Shown piece by piece: positions 7,783 through 16,151 of a stretch of DNA of 64,000 nucleotides. Where the stretch lies: NCBI GenBank assembly GCA_942493035.1, contig OW818666.1, positions 4,650,001 to 4,714,000 on the forward strand, read 5' to 3'. The translations under genes and the position numbers were made by a program. Numbering within the stretch: position 1 is the first letter of the stretch; the number at the start of each line of letters is the position of its first letter. The notes under the pieces are model-generated. The model was not told where the DNA came from. It searched no databases and saw only the letters and a program-made list of their open reading frames with translations. The stretch is from WRGT01 sp942493035. Its GTDB lineage: Bacteria > Spirochaetota > UBA4802 > UBA5550.

Positions 7783-9594
7783 ATGTCAGAAGATCATAGT
7801 ATCACCAGTTTCCATGAAATAATACGAGAACTGTCAGATATCGAGTCCAGGCTTGAAATGAATATAGATACAACTCTATGGATCAGTGACCCTCATGGGG
7901 CAGGGGAGCGTTTTGTTTCGATTCTTAAAGGGCGGTTTGGACTGGTATGGCGTTCTGCATATGAAGCTCTCCCTAAAACATTTTCTAATGAAAAACTGGA
8001 GCATATAGACAGGATAATTAAAAAAGAGAAATATATAGAAGCTGATGACTTTAAGATGGAGAAACAGGATGTTATTTCGGCGCTTGTTCATATTATCCGC
8101 TATAAAGTTCAGGGTGTACACGATTTTGACCAGATAAGAGGGGGGATCAATAGAGATCTTAAACCTCTTCTTGAAAACCTTATACTCAATTTCCCTGTAC
8201 CTAATATTGTTTTTGAGGATGAAATTGTTGCTGATAAAATAATAAGCGCACTTGCTAAAATTGTTAAACAGGTAATTCTGGGTCAGCTTATTGTTCTCGG
8301 TGATGTTTTTGATAGAGGGGACGAGCCGGATAAAATACTGAGAATACTCTCTCAGAAGGATCTGAAGCCCTTTGTTAAATTTGTCTGGGGGAATCATGAT
8401 ATTCTCTGGATGGGGGCTGCTGCGGGCAACAAATCTCTTATTGCTGAGGCCTTAAGAATCAGTGTCAGGTATGATACGCTCGATTTCCTGAAACGTCTTG
8501 GAATAGATATATCTAAACTTCAGGCTTTTGCTGAAAGGCTTTATCCCGGAAAAATCAGCGGAAATTTTAAAGCAAAACTGGATATATCAAAAAAGATGGA
8601 GAAGACTCTCGCAATGATTCAGTTTAAACTCGAAGAGGATGCCATTAAAAAATATCCTCAGCTTGGTATGGATGGCAGACTTAATCTTGAAAAACTCGCC
8701 GGATTAATCAAAAACGGACAGACTTCTGGACTTTCAGATAATAATTTTCCCACACTTATTCTCGATGATCCGCTCCGGCTGACAGATGAAGAGCAGGAGA
8801 TTATCGATGACCTTGTGAATCAGTTTACAAAAAGCCGTCAGATAAAAAGGCTCATGGAGTATTTATTTATAGAGGGTAAACTTTATCATATCAACAATTA
8901 TATTATGAATATACATGCACTTGTTCCGAGTACTGCTGACGGTCAGTTTGAAGAGCTCTACGGGAAGAAGGGGAAAGAGCTGCTTGATCATATTGAGATT
9001 GTGGTAAAAGATATTGGAGAAAACTATCTTGCCGGAAAAGCGCAGGAACCTTTTCAGCTTGCTATGATGTTCTATTTATGGTGCGGCCCCAAGTCTCCGC
9101 TATTCGGTAAAGATGCAATGAAAACATTTGAAAGATATTTTTACAGGGATAAGGAATCACATAAAGAGAATACTCTTTACTGGGGGAAAAATATCAACAA
9201 CCCCGATTTTATAAATAAACTTACATATGAATTTAACGTGGAGAGAATTGTATTCGGGCATACACCCGTTGATATAAGCAAAGGGCAGAAGATAGCCAGC
9301 GCTAATGGAAAGGCTATAAATATTGACGGCGGATTCTCCGAGGCATATCTCAACCGCGGTCATGCCTTAATTCAGACACCATACTCGCTCTATGCAATTA
9401 TTCTTCCAGCATCGGATGAAATAATAGATCTTCGTAAAAAGAAAGAGCCCACAAGACTCACCTTCGAGATGATAGATACATTCGAGGAACCGAAAAAAAT
9501 AAAAGATACCTTTGTAGGGAAACAGCTTACACAGCGTCGGGATTTTCTTATGAATGAACTTAAGAATTATAAGGATAGTAATTATATTCAGTAG
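7783..9594 (+). CDS. fbp: Class III fructose-1,6-bisphosphatase
   Basis: This 603-residue protein matches the class III FBPase family (PF06874), which hydrolyses fructose-1,6-bisphosphate in gluconeogenesis using a metallophosphoesterase-type dinuclear site. Visible metal-site motifs are SDPHGAGERF (Asp36, His38), VLGDVFDRGDEPDK (about 172-185), VWGNHDILWMG (about 200-210) and VFGHTPVD (about 491-498). Length agrees with the family, usually 600-660 residues. GGGGGAATT precedes the ATG. Class III enzymes are best known from Firmicutes but also occur in Bacteroidetes and other groups. The gene is isolated, with repeat-rich gaps on both sides. Confidence 0.93.
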   Translation: MSEDHSITSFHEIIRELSDIESRLEMNIDTTLWISDPHGAGERFVSILKGRFGLVWRSAYEALPKTFSNEKLEHIDRIIKKEKYIEADDFKMEKQDVISALVHIIRYKVQGVHDFDQIRGGINRDLKPLLENLILNFPVPNIVFEDEIVADKIISALAKIVKQVILGQLIVLGDVFDRGDEPDKILRILSQKDLKPFVKFVWGNHDILWMGAAAGNKSLIAEALRISVRYDTLDFLKRLGIDISKLQAFAERLYPGKISGNFKAKLDISKKMEKTLAMIQFKLEEDAIKKYPQLGMDGRLNLEKLAGLIKNGQTSGLSDNNFPTLILDDPLRLTDEEQEIIDDLVNQFTKSRQIKRLMEYLFIEGKLYHINNYIMNIHALVPSTADGQFEELYGKKGKELLDHIEIVVKDIGENYLAGKAQEPFQLAMMFYLWCGPKSPLFGKDAMKTFERYFYRDKESHKENTLYWGKNINNPDFINKLTYEFNVERIVFGHTPVDISKGQKIASANGKAINIDGGFSEAYLNRGHALIQTPYSLYAIILPASDEIIDLRKKKEPTRLTFEMIDTFEEPKKIKDTFVGKQLTQRRDFLMNELKNYKDSNYIQ

Positions 9595-9696
9595 GTGTGG
9601 TGAGGTAAGAATAAACTAGAGCTTTGAGCTGATGATTTTGAATCAATAATAAAAGATATAAGCTGTTGTGTTATACATAATTTATCACTTAAACTT

Positions 9697-9808
9697 GAAA
9701 TCCCCTTGTTTCGCATCGCTCAACATCCCCCTTTAATAAAGGGGGTTATGAAATTCCTGAAGTCTAAACCCTCTTTATTAAAGAGGGTGGCCGATAGGCC
9801 GGGAGATT
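9697..9808. repeat. Tandem palindromes, repeat family H
   Basis: Two consecutive hairpins, CCCCCTTTAATAAAGGGGG (about 9728-9747) and CCCTCTTTATTAAAGAGGG (about 9769-9787), sit within AAATCCCC...GGGAGATTT outer arms. The layout resembles a non-autonomous palindromic element. It fills most of the gap 9595-9938. Confidence 0.6.
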
Positions 9809-9870
9809 TATCGGTATTATGTAGAAAACTATTTTATTAAAATTCATCCGATCTAAGCACTAGTCTGGAA

Positions 9871-9914
9871 GCATATAGCCCCTCTTTTCTTTTAAGAATT
9901 GAGGGGCTATATGC
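9871..9914. terminator. Long perfect hairpin between convergent genes
   Basis: GCATATAGCCCCTC (9871-9884) and GAGGGGCTATATGC (9901-9914) are exact inverted repeats around a 16-nt loop, lying between convergent fbp and the ClpX-like gene. Downstream T enrichment is weak on the plus strand. Confidence 0.65.
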
Positions 9915-9938
9915 TTATTTCAAACTTTTAAATAAATT

Positions 9939-11417
9939 TTACTGCTTATAGTTCTGTTTAATATAGCTGTCCAGAAACTCCTTCGGATTATCCACGGCTG
10001 CACCCGGAATTGTAAAAGCTTCAAGTTTCATCAGTCTTATACCGTGGAAAAAATCTCTGAAAAGCTCATCACAGAGATCACGGACTTTTAAATTGGATTC
10101 GTTCGATTTATTTTCCAGTTTAGTTTTAGCCTCTTCATCGAATGAAATATAAATTCCATGTTCTATTAAAAATTCCTTCTGGAATTTAATTATTCCATCT
10201 TCCAGGAGCAGAGAAGATAGAACTTTTTCCGGATTGTTAATAAGTTCCATATCAACATATAATTTTTTTACGCCGGTTGATGGGAGTTTCTTTTCAAACC
10301 TGATAAGGAGTTTTTCAAATACGCTGAGAAGTCCTCTTGCCCCTGTTTTTTCAAGGTGAGCCCTACGTGCCAGTTCCATGAGAGCTTCATCGCTGAAATC
10401 GAGATCAATTCCATATGCTTTAAAATCCATTTTTTTGCCGAATACAACAGTACTGTGGCTGTTCTTTAAAATTTTGTAGAGACCGTCTATATCAAGCTCG
10501 TTTAAAACTACCGAGACGGGGAGACGTCCGATGAATTCAGATTCAAAACCGAATTCGATAAGATCCTCAGTCTTGAGCTGTTTTATTATTTCATGTTTCT
10601 CCATCGCGGAAGTCCGGAGTTTGTCGAAACCGATACTCTGTCTGTTTAATCTTTTATTAATTATATCGGGCAGAGTCGAGAATGCACCGGAAACGATGAA
10701 TAATATATTTTTAGTATTGATCTTCTTTCTGGTGACTTTACCCGTCCTCTGTGCCTCCATAGCAGCTTCAACCTGAGACGCCAGATCGTGCGGAGTTTTG
10801 AGGTCCACTTCCGATTCCTCCATGAGTTTCAGAAGGTTTCGCTGTACACCGGTTCTTGATACATCAGGACCGGTGGTGTTCCCCGATGCCGCGATTTTAT
10901 CAATCTCGTCAATATAGATAATCCCATATTCAGCCTTTGTAATATCTCCATCTGCTTCGTACACAAGTTCACGTACAAGATCTTCCACATCTCCGCCGAC
11001 ATAACCGGTTTCGCTGAATTTTGTAGCATCAGCTTTAACAAAAGGTACTCCGATTTTTTTTGCGATATGCTTGATGATGTACGTTTTACCAACACCTGTA
11101 GGTCCGATAAGGAGCATGTTGCTTTTTATATTTCCGACAATACGCTGATCTTCAGGTATGGACATTTCAATTTTCATTCTATTAAAATGGGTACATACTT
11201 TTGTAGCTATAACTTCTATTGAAGATTCCTGGCTGATTATATAACGGTTAAGATACTCCTCAAGTTCTTCAGGGAGGAGATTAAAATTTATTTCCGATTC
11301 ATGAACTTTTGTTCCGGGGTGATCACCTACTTCATCGGGTTTAGCCTGAACTTCTTCAGGATTCATTTTCAGGATCTCGTCAAAAATTTTTTCATGATCA
11401 GGTGAAGAGTTTGTCAT
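9939..11417 (-). CDS. ClpX-like AAA+ unfoldase without zinc-binding domain, with C-terminal extension
   Basis: The 492-residue protein follows ClpX closely in its AAA+ module: Walker A GPTGVGKT (105-112), pore loop GYVG (138-141), Walker B IIYIDEID (166-173), sensor region FIVSGAF, the ClpP-docking IGF tripeptide (near 272) and GRLPV and KTGARGL of the small domain. It lacks the N-terminal C4 zinc finger; residues 1-45 are acidic and variable. About 90 residues follow the normal ClpX end, with no recognised domain. The IGF loop suggests docking to ClpP, but no clpP or tig is adjacent. It is probably a paralogue of the housekeeping ClpX; HslU is less likely given GYVG and IGF. Confidence 0.85.
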   Translation of the reverse strand: MTNSSPDHEKIFDEILKMNPEEVQAKPDEVGDHPGTKVHESEINFNLLPEELEEYLNRYIISQESSIEVIATKVCTHFNRMKIEMSIPEDQRIVGNIKSNMLLIGPTGVGKTYIIKHIAKKIGVPFVKADATKFSETGYVGGDVEDLVRELVYEADGDITKAEYGIIYIDEIDKIAASGNTTGPDVSRTGVQRNLLKLMEESEVDLKTPHDLASQVEAAMEAQRTGKVTRKKINTKNILFIVSGAFSTLPDIINKRLNRQSIGFDKLRTSAMEKHEIIKQLKTEDLIEFGFESEFIGRLPVSVVLNELDIDGLYKILKNSHSTVVFGKKMDFKAYGIDLDFSDEALMELARRAHLEKTGARGLLSVFEKLLIRFEKKLPSTGVKKLYVDMELINNPEKVLSSLLLEDGIIKFQKEFLIEHGIYISFDEEAKTKLENKSNESNLKVRDLCDELFRDFFHGIRLMKLEAFTIPGAAVDNPKEFLDSYIKQNYKQ

Positions 11418-11706
11418 ACTATAATCCTCTAATGGTATTCTGTGTTTAGTAATTGCTTATAATCCGGTAACATTTTATCACCGACGGGCCCTTGGCACAC
11501 CGGAGAGTGTTTTACAGAATTATGAGTGTTTACTGTTAATTTCGATAATTTTACTATCATGCAACGTTAGACTGATATGTTAAATAAATGTTATTATTTA
11601 TTTAGAAAACATCGTCTTGAGCTATTATCTGATAATTTTAGATACAGTTAACAGTATAGCCTTCGAGATCAAATAATTTATTTTTTTCATTTAAATAAAA
11701 AAATGC

Positions 11707-11735
11707 TTGAAAAATACTATACATATATTTACTAT
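11707..11735 (+). promoter_or_regulatory. Possible sigma70-type promoter in a long intergenic region
   Basis: TTGAAA, 17 bp, TACTAT, followed 470 bp later by a clear terminator (12204-12245). Together they delimit a possible transcript with at most a weak ORF. The rest of 11418-12203 is AT-rich; I recognise no structured RNA family in it. Confidence 0.4.
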
Positions 11736-11885
11736 ACATTTGTTCGATGTTAGTAAAGTGCTTTATTCAAAGACTTGATATGACAGAAGCCGGTCACCGG
11801 GAAAGACGTAATTCCTGAATCTCCTGCTTTTCAGTCAGGCATGTATATGTAACTCATGCTTAATTTAAAGTAAAGTGAGAGTACA

Positions 11886-12089
11886 ATGAATGGTTATGTT
11901 ACAAAGAAAGACGGCTTATGTTTATTTACGACTGACAGAGAGGAACAGAGAGGTAAGGGCTTTGTTAGAGGGAGAAAACATAAGGAAAGTGGAAAAAACT
12001 CTTGTGAACCTTTATCCGCTCTTATCAGAGAGTTCAGAGGCGAAATTGTCAGCGGTGACAAAATGATACTATTTCCCATGGTAAATTAA
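11886..12089 (+). CDS. Doubtful 67-residue ORF
   Basis: A short basic ORF (starts MNGYVTKKDG) with ATG preceded by a weak GTGAGAG. It has no similarity I can recognise, no signal peptide and no hydrophobic segment. It is kept only because a promoter-like sequence lies upstream and a strong terminator lies 115 bp downstream. It could equally be the inside of a non-coding RNA; an overlapping 61-residue ORF exists on the other strand. Confidence 0.22.
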   Translation: MNGYVTKKDGLCLFTTDREEQRGKGFVRGRKHKESGKNSCEPLSALIREFRGEIVSGDKMILFPMVN

Positions 12090-12203
12090 AATTATAAAGA
12101 AAGCAATAAGCTGCGGGGCTGCCCCGAAATCACACCCAAAAACCCTTAGCAAAAACCCTGCCACATAACGGCACTGCAGCTTTGAGTTAATAGAGTTTAG
12201 ACA

Positions 12204-12245
12204 GATAAAAAAAGCTCTTCGTATAATCGGAGAGCTTTTTTTATC
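12204..12245. terminator. Intrinsic terminator
   Basis: GATAAAAAAAGCTCT (12204-12218) and AGAGCTTTTTTTATC (12231-12245) form a 15-bp stem with a T-tract, symmetric in both directions. It is the clearest sign that something is transcribed from 11.7-12.2 kb. Confidence 0.85.
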
Positions 12246-12346
12246 TTAAAATTGTCGTATGATTTTTATGTTTTCAGTGCTGCTTTACTCTAATCGGGTG
12301 AAACATCTTATTCTTACTATAATTTGAAATTATATAGCATTTAATC

Positions 12347-12387
12347 AAATAAGTACTTTTGCAGTAATAATGTAAAAGTACTTATTT
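12347..12387. repeat. Inverted repeat downstream of the small lipoprotein gene
   Basis: AAATAAGTACTTTT (12347-12360) and AAAAGTACTTATTT (12374-12387) are exact inverted repeats around 13 nt. They may terminate the minus-strand lipoprotein gene. A degenerate TTCGGCAGGCTCACTGA / GCCTGCCTGTCGAA pair follows at about 12392-12438. Confidence 0.6.
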
Positions 12388-12455
12388 GGCAGTTCGGCAG
12401 GCTCACTGACCGTATTCGATGGTTGCCTGCCTGTCGAAGCACATAATGTAAATTG

Positions 12456-12746
12456 TTATATTTCAGAGTATGTTGATTTTTTTTCAGGTGCAGGTTTTTT
12501 ATAACCTTTTGCTTTTTCCGGGCATTTTGAAGAGCATTTTACTATGTTATTAGTACAGGCTGTTTTTTTTGATTCATTCTTTCCCGCTGCCTGCATACAC
12601 TTAGCATAAATATTTTTGCAATCTGTATTACATGCCTCTACAGCAGGATCTACTGGTGCAGTTTTTACGGTAGATGTTGATGACGAGCACTGAGCGAGTT
12701 GAAAAATCATCGCAAGACTGATGAGTGTTAATACTATTTTTTTCAT
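12456..12746 (-). CDS. Small lipoprotein with symmetric six-cysteine motif
   Basis: The 96-residue precursor has a signal peptide and lipobox LAQC (acylated Cys20). The mature part carries Cys39, 43, 50, 64, 71 and 75, spaced x3, x6, x13, x6, x3. This mirror-image spacing suggests two antiparallel helices linked by disulfides, similar in principle to twin-CX3C proteins. The C-terminus is Lys/Pro-rich. I recognise no family. It is monocistronic, between inverted repeats. Confidence 0.75.
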   Translation of the reverse strand: MKKIVLTLISLAMIFQLAQCSSSTSTVKTAPVDPAVEACNTDCKNIYAKCMQAAGKNESKKTACTNNIVKCSSKCPEKAKGYKKPAPEKKSTYSEI

Positions 12747-12915
12747 AACTATCCTTTTTGAGATTTAATATTTTATTAATCCATCTCCTCAAACAAAAAA
12801 ACCTGCTGAGTCAAACGGAATGGATTATTAAACAATTAGAAAAATGAATTGCAAATAATATTTTGATCTGAAACTTACTTTTACCTTAAATCAAACTAAA
12901 GGAGTTAAGGAGTGA

Positions 12916-13020
12916 GCTAGTATAATTAGTCCTTCGACTCTGCTCAGAGAGCGAAATTTAATGCTGGCTGAGCGGAGTCGAAGCCTGAAGTCAGTACTAT
13001 TTCAATCGTAAAATGCTGTA
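12916..13020. repeat. Dispersed palindromic repeat family A, copy 2
   Basis: CTTCGACTCTGCTCA (12932-12946) pairs with TGAGCGGAGTCGAAG (12969-12983) around GAGCGAAATTTAATGC. The right flank TACTATTTCAATCGTAAAATG matches copy 1. It is the only structure I see in the 392-bp stretch 12747-13138. Confidence 0.8.
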
Positions 13021-13208
13021 AAGAGTAGTATTTCTAAAAAATTTTTGAGAAGACCATGGGAGTTCAGTTCAGATAAATTTACCATGAACTGTTGGGATGC
13101 CTGCAATAGTTATAAATAGTATTATATAATGTAAAAAATTAAGTCACGGAGATTTTATATAAAAAGGAGTTAACGTTCAGGATAATAAGAATTTTTTTTG
13201 AACATATA

Positions 13209-13252
13209 GATAAAAAGAGGCTCTTCGTTAAAATGAAGAGCCTCTTTTTATC
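13209..13252 (-). terminator. Terminator of tRNA-Leu
   Basis: GATAAAAAGAGGCTCTTC and GAAGAGCCTCTTTTTATC form an 18-bp stem around an 8-nt loop, starting immediately after the tRNA 3' end on the minus strand. Confidence 0.9.
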
Positions 13253-13336
13253 TGCCGAAGAAGGGAATCGAACCCTTATGAGGTTGCCCCCGCCGGATTT
13301 TGAGTCCGGTGCGTCTACCAGTTTCACCACTTCGGC
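13253..13336 (-). tRNA. tRNA-Leu(CAA)
   Basis: This 84-nt class II tRNA has acceptor GCCGAAG/CTTCGGC with discriminator A. The D region is TGGTGAAACTGGTAGACGCA, the anticodon stem CCGGA/TCCGG encloses the loop CTCAAAA with anticodon CAA (reads UUG), the variable arm is long, and the T arm is AGGGTTCGATTCCCT. CCA is not encoded. A TATAAT hexamer lies 5 bp upstream of the 5' end and a terminator follows directly. Confidence 0.96.
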
Positions 13337-13384
13337 TTAATTATAGGTAAAGATTATAATATTTCAGTTAAATATAGGAGGAAT

Positions 13385-13837
13385 CTATTCAGGTTGCGGA
13401 ATTTCATCAACTTCGATGTATTTACCTTTTGCTCTTGCGACAATCTTACCCATTTCGTTTTCGATTTCGGCCCTGTTTTCAATTACTCTTTTGCTTTTTT
13501 TAACAAACCAGCCCCGGATATAGAGGTTTTCACCAATAAATGCAGGCTGCAGATATCTTATTGTAAGTTCGCTTGTAATAGCCATAACTTCAAGATATTT
13601 GTTAACTGTTACCATTGTCTCATCGAGGAGAGTTGCAACTATCCCTGAGTGTATGATATTAGGAACACCTTCAAGCAGTTCATGAGCTGTAAACTCACCA
13701 TAAGCTGTTTTCGTGTCATCATCGAATCTGAGCTTTAATTTAAGCCCGACTTCGTTTTCCTGCCCGCAGGCAAAACATATGTTATCTTCGTACTCTAGCA
13801 TGGGTACATTTGTTTTGTATATGCGGTCATTTGTCAA
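13385..13837 (-). CDS. Hotdog-fold (PaaI/4HBT) acyl-CoA thioesterase
   Basis: This 150-residue protein matches the PaaI/4HBT hotdog thioesterase superfamily: the CFACGQ N-terminal element, PNIIHSGIVATLLDETM on the central helix (with the conserved His-Gly/Asp-Glu region) and a strand-rich C-terminal half. Such enzymes hydrolyse acyl-CoA thioesters; substrate cannot be read from sequence. Its ATG overlaps the stop of the preceding MshEN-type gene by 4 bp, so the two are translationally coupled. Confidence 0.82.
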   Translation of the reverse strand: MTNDRIYKTNVPMLEYEDNICFACGQENEVGLKLKLRFDDDTKTAYGEFTAHELLEGVPNIIHSGIVATLLDETMVTVNKYLEVMAITSELTIRYLQPAFIGENLYIRGWFVKKSKRVIENRAEIENEMGKIVARAKGKYIEVDEIPQPE

Positions 13838-14130
13838 GAACTTTTTGATTTAGAGGTATCAAGCTTCTTTAAAATCATGTCAACTTCATCCTGATCAAGC
13901 CATTCGTCAATGCTTGGATTGTCAGAATCAGTCATCATCATATACATTTCAAGAGCCATAATGAGGTCTTCTTTGGTTAGAAATCCTAATGTTACTAAAA
14001 TTTCCCCTAGAAGTCTGTCTTTATTATCGACCTGAAGTTCCAGAGCTTCATTCAACTGGTACTCATTAATGATGCCGTTTTCAAGGAAAAATTTTCCAAT
14101 TCTGTATTCGTTATTATCAATATTTCCCAT
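13834..14130 (-). CDS. Stand-alone MshEN/T2SSE-N-type domain protein
   Basis: The 98-residue protein has two tandem helix pairs, IGKFFLENGIINEYQLNEAL and LGEILVTLGFLTKEDLIMAL, matching the N-terminal domain of type II secretion/MshE ATPases. In MshE this domain binds cyclic di-GMP. Here it is not fused to an ATPase, and the C-terminal 40 residues are acidic and of low complexity. It is coupled by a 4-bp overlap to a thioesterase. A role as a free sensor or adaptor is inference; c-di-GMP binding would need the canonical residues to be aligned. Confidence 0.75.
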   Translation of the reverse strand: MGNIDNNEYRIGKFFLENGIINEYQLNEALELQVDNKDRLLGEILVTLGFLTKEDLIMALEMYMMMTDSDNPSIDEWLDQDEVDMILKKLDTSKSKSS

Positions 14131-14320
14131 GTTTACTCTCCGGAATTATTTAGTATTAATCTAACTTAAGTCAATGTCAAGTGCAAATTTTCTTGACGGT
14201 TTTAATATTAAATATACTATAAAGTACAGTAATCTTCAATGTAATGATTTATTTATTTTTTACCGGGAGATGCTGACTTACACTTTTCTGTACTGATAAT
14301 AAATATAAAAGAGGAAGAAA

Positions 14321-14935
14321 GTGTATAAAATATCGTTAGGCATATTATTGGCTGTAGTACTGTTTTTTGAATTTCCATTATCCGGATTAGAGGGCCCGGT
14401 AAATTCTTTTACATATGTCGGATCAAAAGTCTGTAAAGAGTGCCATGGGGAAGATGCTATCGGCAATCAGTATAAAATATGGGCGATGTCCCCTCATGCG
14501 AAAGCATATACGACTCTCCTCGGTGAAAAAGCTGCTGAAATAGCTAAGAAATATAAAATTACATCTCCAGAAAAAAATACAAAATGTCTGAAATGTCATG
14601 CCGTCGGGAAGGGTGAGGTTGAGTCTATTGTTAAAGAGGGTGTAAGCTGTGAATCCTGTCATGGACCGGGGAGTGAGTATCATAAAGCGAGCAATCATGT
14701 CGATTACAGCAGCAGGGAGAACGGTTATAGGCGGGCTATTAAATTCGGTATGTATCCCATACGCGGAATAGGAAGCCTGAAGAGACGCGAAAGGCTCTGT
14801 CTGTCGTGTCATGTTAAAGAGAGACCCTGTTTTCCGGACAATCCGTCCAGTATCTACGAATTTAGAATTCCTATTCAGACTATTGATTCATTGTGGAAAG
14901 GAGATGTTAATTTCAGGCACCCCCTCCGCAAGTAG
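14321..14935 (+). CDS. Periplasmic tetrahaem cytochrome c (c554-type)
   Basis: The 204-residue precursor starts at GTG (GAGGAAG upstream) and has a signal peptide (~1-24). Four CXXCH haem-binding motifs are at Cys38, Cys89, Cys110 and Cys160. WAMSPHAKAY after the first haem is typical of the cytochrome c554/c' family (PF13435), where the His can be a distal ligand. It is likely a periplasmic electron carrier or part of a reductase. No catalytic oxidoreductase is adjacent. The last 23 bp overlap the convergent gene. Confidence 0.9.
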   Translation: MYKISLGILLAVVLFFEFPLSGLEGPVNSFTYVGSKVCKECHGEDAIGNQYKIWAMSPHAKAYTTLLGEKAAEIAKKYKITSPEKNTKCLKCHAVGKGEVESIVKEGVSCESCHGPGSEYHKASNHVDYSSRENGYRRAIKFGMYPIRGIGSLKRRERLCLSCHVKERPCFPDNPSSIYEFRIPIQTIDSLWKGDVNFRHPLRK

Positions 14936-15911
14936 GCCTGTTTTGTGACGAATCTGTATGTCTCAGCCAGATGATACCCTCGGCGCGTATAAGAGTTCTC
15001 CGTATCATTTCAGAGGATCCGATCATCGAATCTATTCTCTCCTTGTCGAAAAGTGATTCCTGACCGCATGGATCTCCATGATTTTCGTAATATATCTGCT
15101 GAAGAGTTTTCCCTGCATAGGTGTGAATTTTTTCGTATTTAAGTGAACTTATATATGAATTTGTGAAAGATGCTATCTCTTTCTTGAAGAGCATATCTGT
15201 GAGCATACAGTAAATCTCTTCAGGTGAAAGGATTACTTTGGTCAATCGATTCAGGCCGTTGATTATTTCATGTACGAAAAGACCCTGATCCATACATTTG
15301 TATGCAATAACCGGATGTTTTTTTATATCTGAATTAATGAAAGAGCGTCTTACGAGCCCGTTCAGGTCAAGACCGGCTGTACCGATATTAATCAGAACCA
15401 TTATGTTCTCCGGTTTTCCTGCAATTTCAAAGAGCTCTTCAGTGTTAGATACAAATACCGTTTTGTATCCGAATCTTTTTATTATTGAGTTGAACATGTT
15501 TTTCTGCAGTTCATTATCATCAAGTATCACAAATGTACCGTGACCCGGTTCAGGTTTAATATTCAGGTTTTTTATATATAGAGCAATACGTTCAGGCGAA
15601 AATTCTGTGATACAGTCGGATATACCGGTTTTAAGCAGAAACTTTCGAAGATTGAGAGTCATGTCGTCGGCAAAGCATATCAGTTTAGATTTATTATAGA
15701 GAAGTTTTACTCTCTCTGTGAGTTTGTCGCTTCCGCCGTTCCCGAAATCTGATATTTCAAGGAGAGTGTAATTGTTTTTTCCTTTTACAATCTTTTCCTC
15801 AAGGTTCTGATTGTCTGTGGCTGGAGAAAATTCATTAACCACAAATCCCTCGTTATGCAGAGGCTGCCGAAGCAGTTCATTCTTTGATGTTATCAGGTTT
15901 ACTATATTCAC
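14913..15911 (-). CDS. Protein with two degenerate receiver-like domains
   Basis: This 332-residue soluble protein appears to have two receiver-like folds. The first (about 1-115) reads like an alternating beta-alpha domain without the acidic pocket. The second (about 125-245) starts FVILDDNE, like a receiver acidic pair, but its phosphoacceptor strand reads MVLINIGTAG, with Asn where Asp is expected. A helical tail (245-332) follows. It is probably a pseudo-receiver with a partner-binding role; no kinase is adjacent. The 3' end overlaps the cytochrome gene tail to tail. Confidence 0.6.
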   Translation of the reverse strand: MNIVNLITSKNELLRQPLHNEGFVVNEFSPATDNQNLEEKIVKGKNNYTLLEISDFGNGGSDKLTERVKLLYNKSKLICFADDMTLNLRKFLLKTGISDCITEFSPERIALYIKNLNIKPEPGHGTFVILDDNELQKNMFNSIIKRFGYKTVFVSNTEELFEIAGKPENIMVLINIGTAGLDLNGLVRRSFINSDIKKHPVIAYKCMDQGLFVHEIINGLNRLTKVILSPEEIYCMLTDMLFKKEIASFTNSYISSLKYEKIHTYAGKTLQQIYYENHGDPCGQESLFDKERIDSMIGSSEMIRRTLIRAEGIIWLRHTDSSQNRPTCGGGA

Positions 15912-15994
15912 TATAATTATGTCTCATTAATAAATTTATTCTTTTTTATTATGGCAGATTCTTTTCGTCAATCAGGATAATAGTGAAGGATGAT

Positions 15995-16151
15995 TATTTT
16001 CCCCCCATCAGGCCCTCCCGCCCGCCACTATCCGCCCTCCCCATCCGCCCTATCGGGCACCTTCCCCTTGATGAGAAGGGGAAGGCTAAAAGCAAAAGGG
16101 CAGTGGGCTGGCACATTGCTTTTAACATATACAGTCTCCCCCTTCTTATCA
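15995..16151. repeat. Dispersed palindromic element family C, copy 1, left part (split by IS)
   Basis: Contains the stretches GCCCTATCGGGCACC and CCTTCCCCTTGATGAGAAGG. In reverse complement it aligns with the right half of copy 2 at 21152-21306. The remainder is at 17657-17757, the IS having inserted in its central TTCTTATCAA motif. Confidence 0.8.

Noticed and set aside
7876..8397. 173-residue minus-strand ORF inside fbp
   Set aside because: It is opposite to a full-length class III FBPase gene and has no recognisable domain.
13139..13330. 63-residue ORF on the minus strand (starts MVKLVDAPDSKS)
   Set aside because: It lies over tRNA-Leu and its terminator; the peptide is the usual spurious translation of a tRNA gene.
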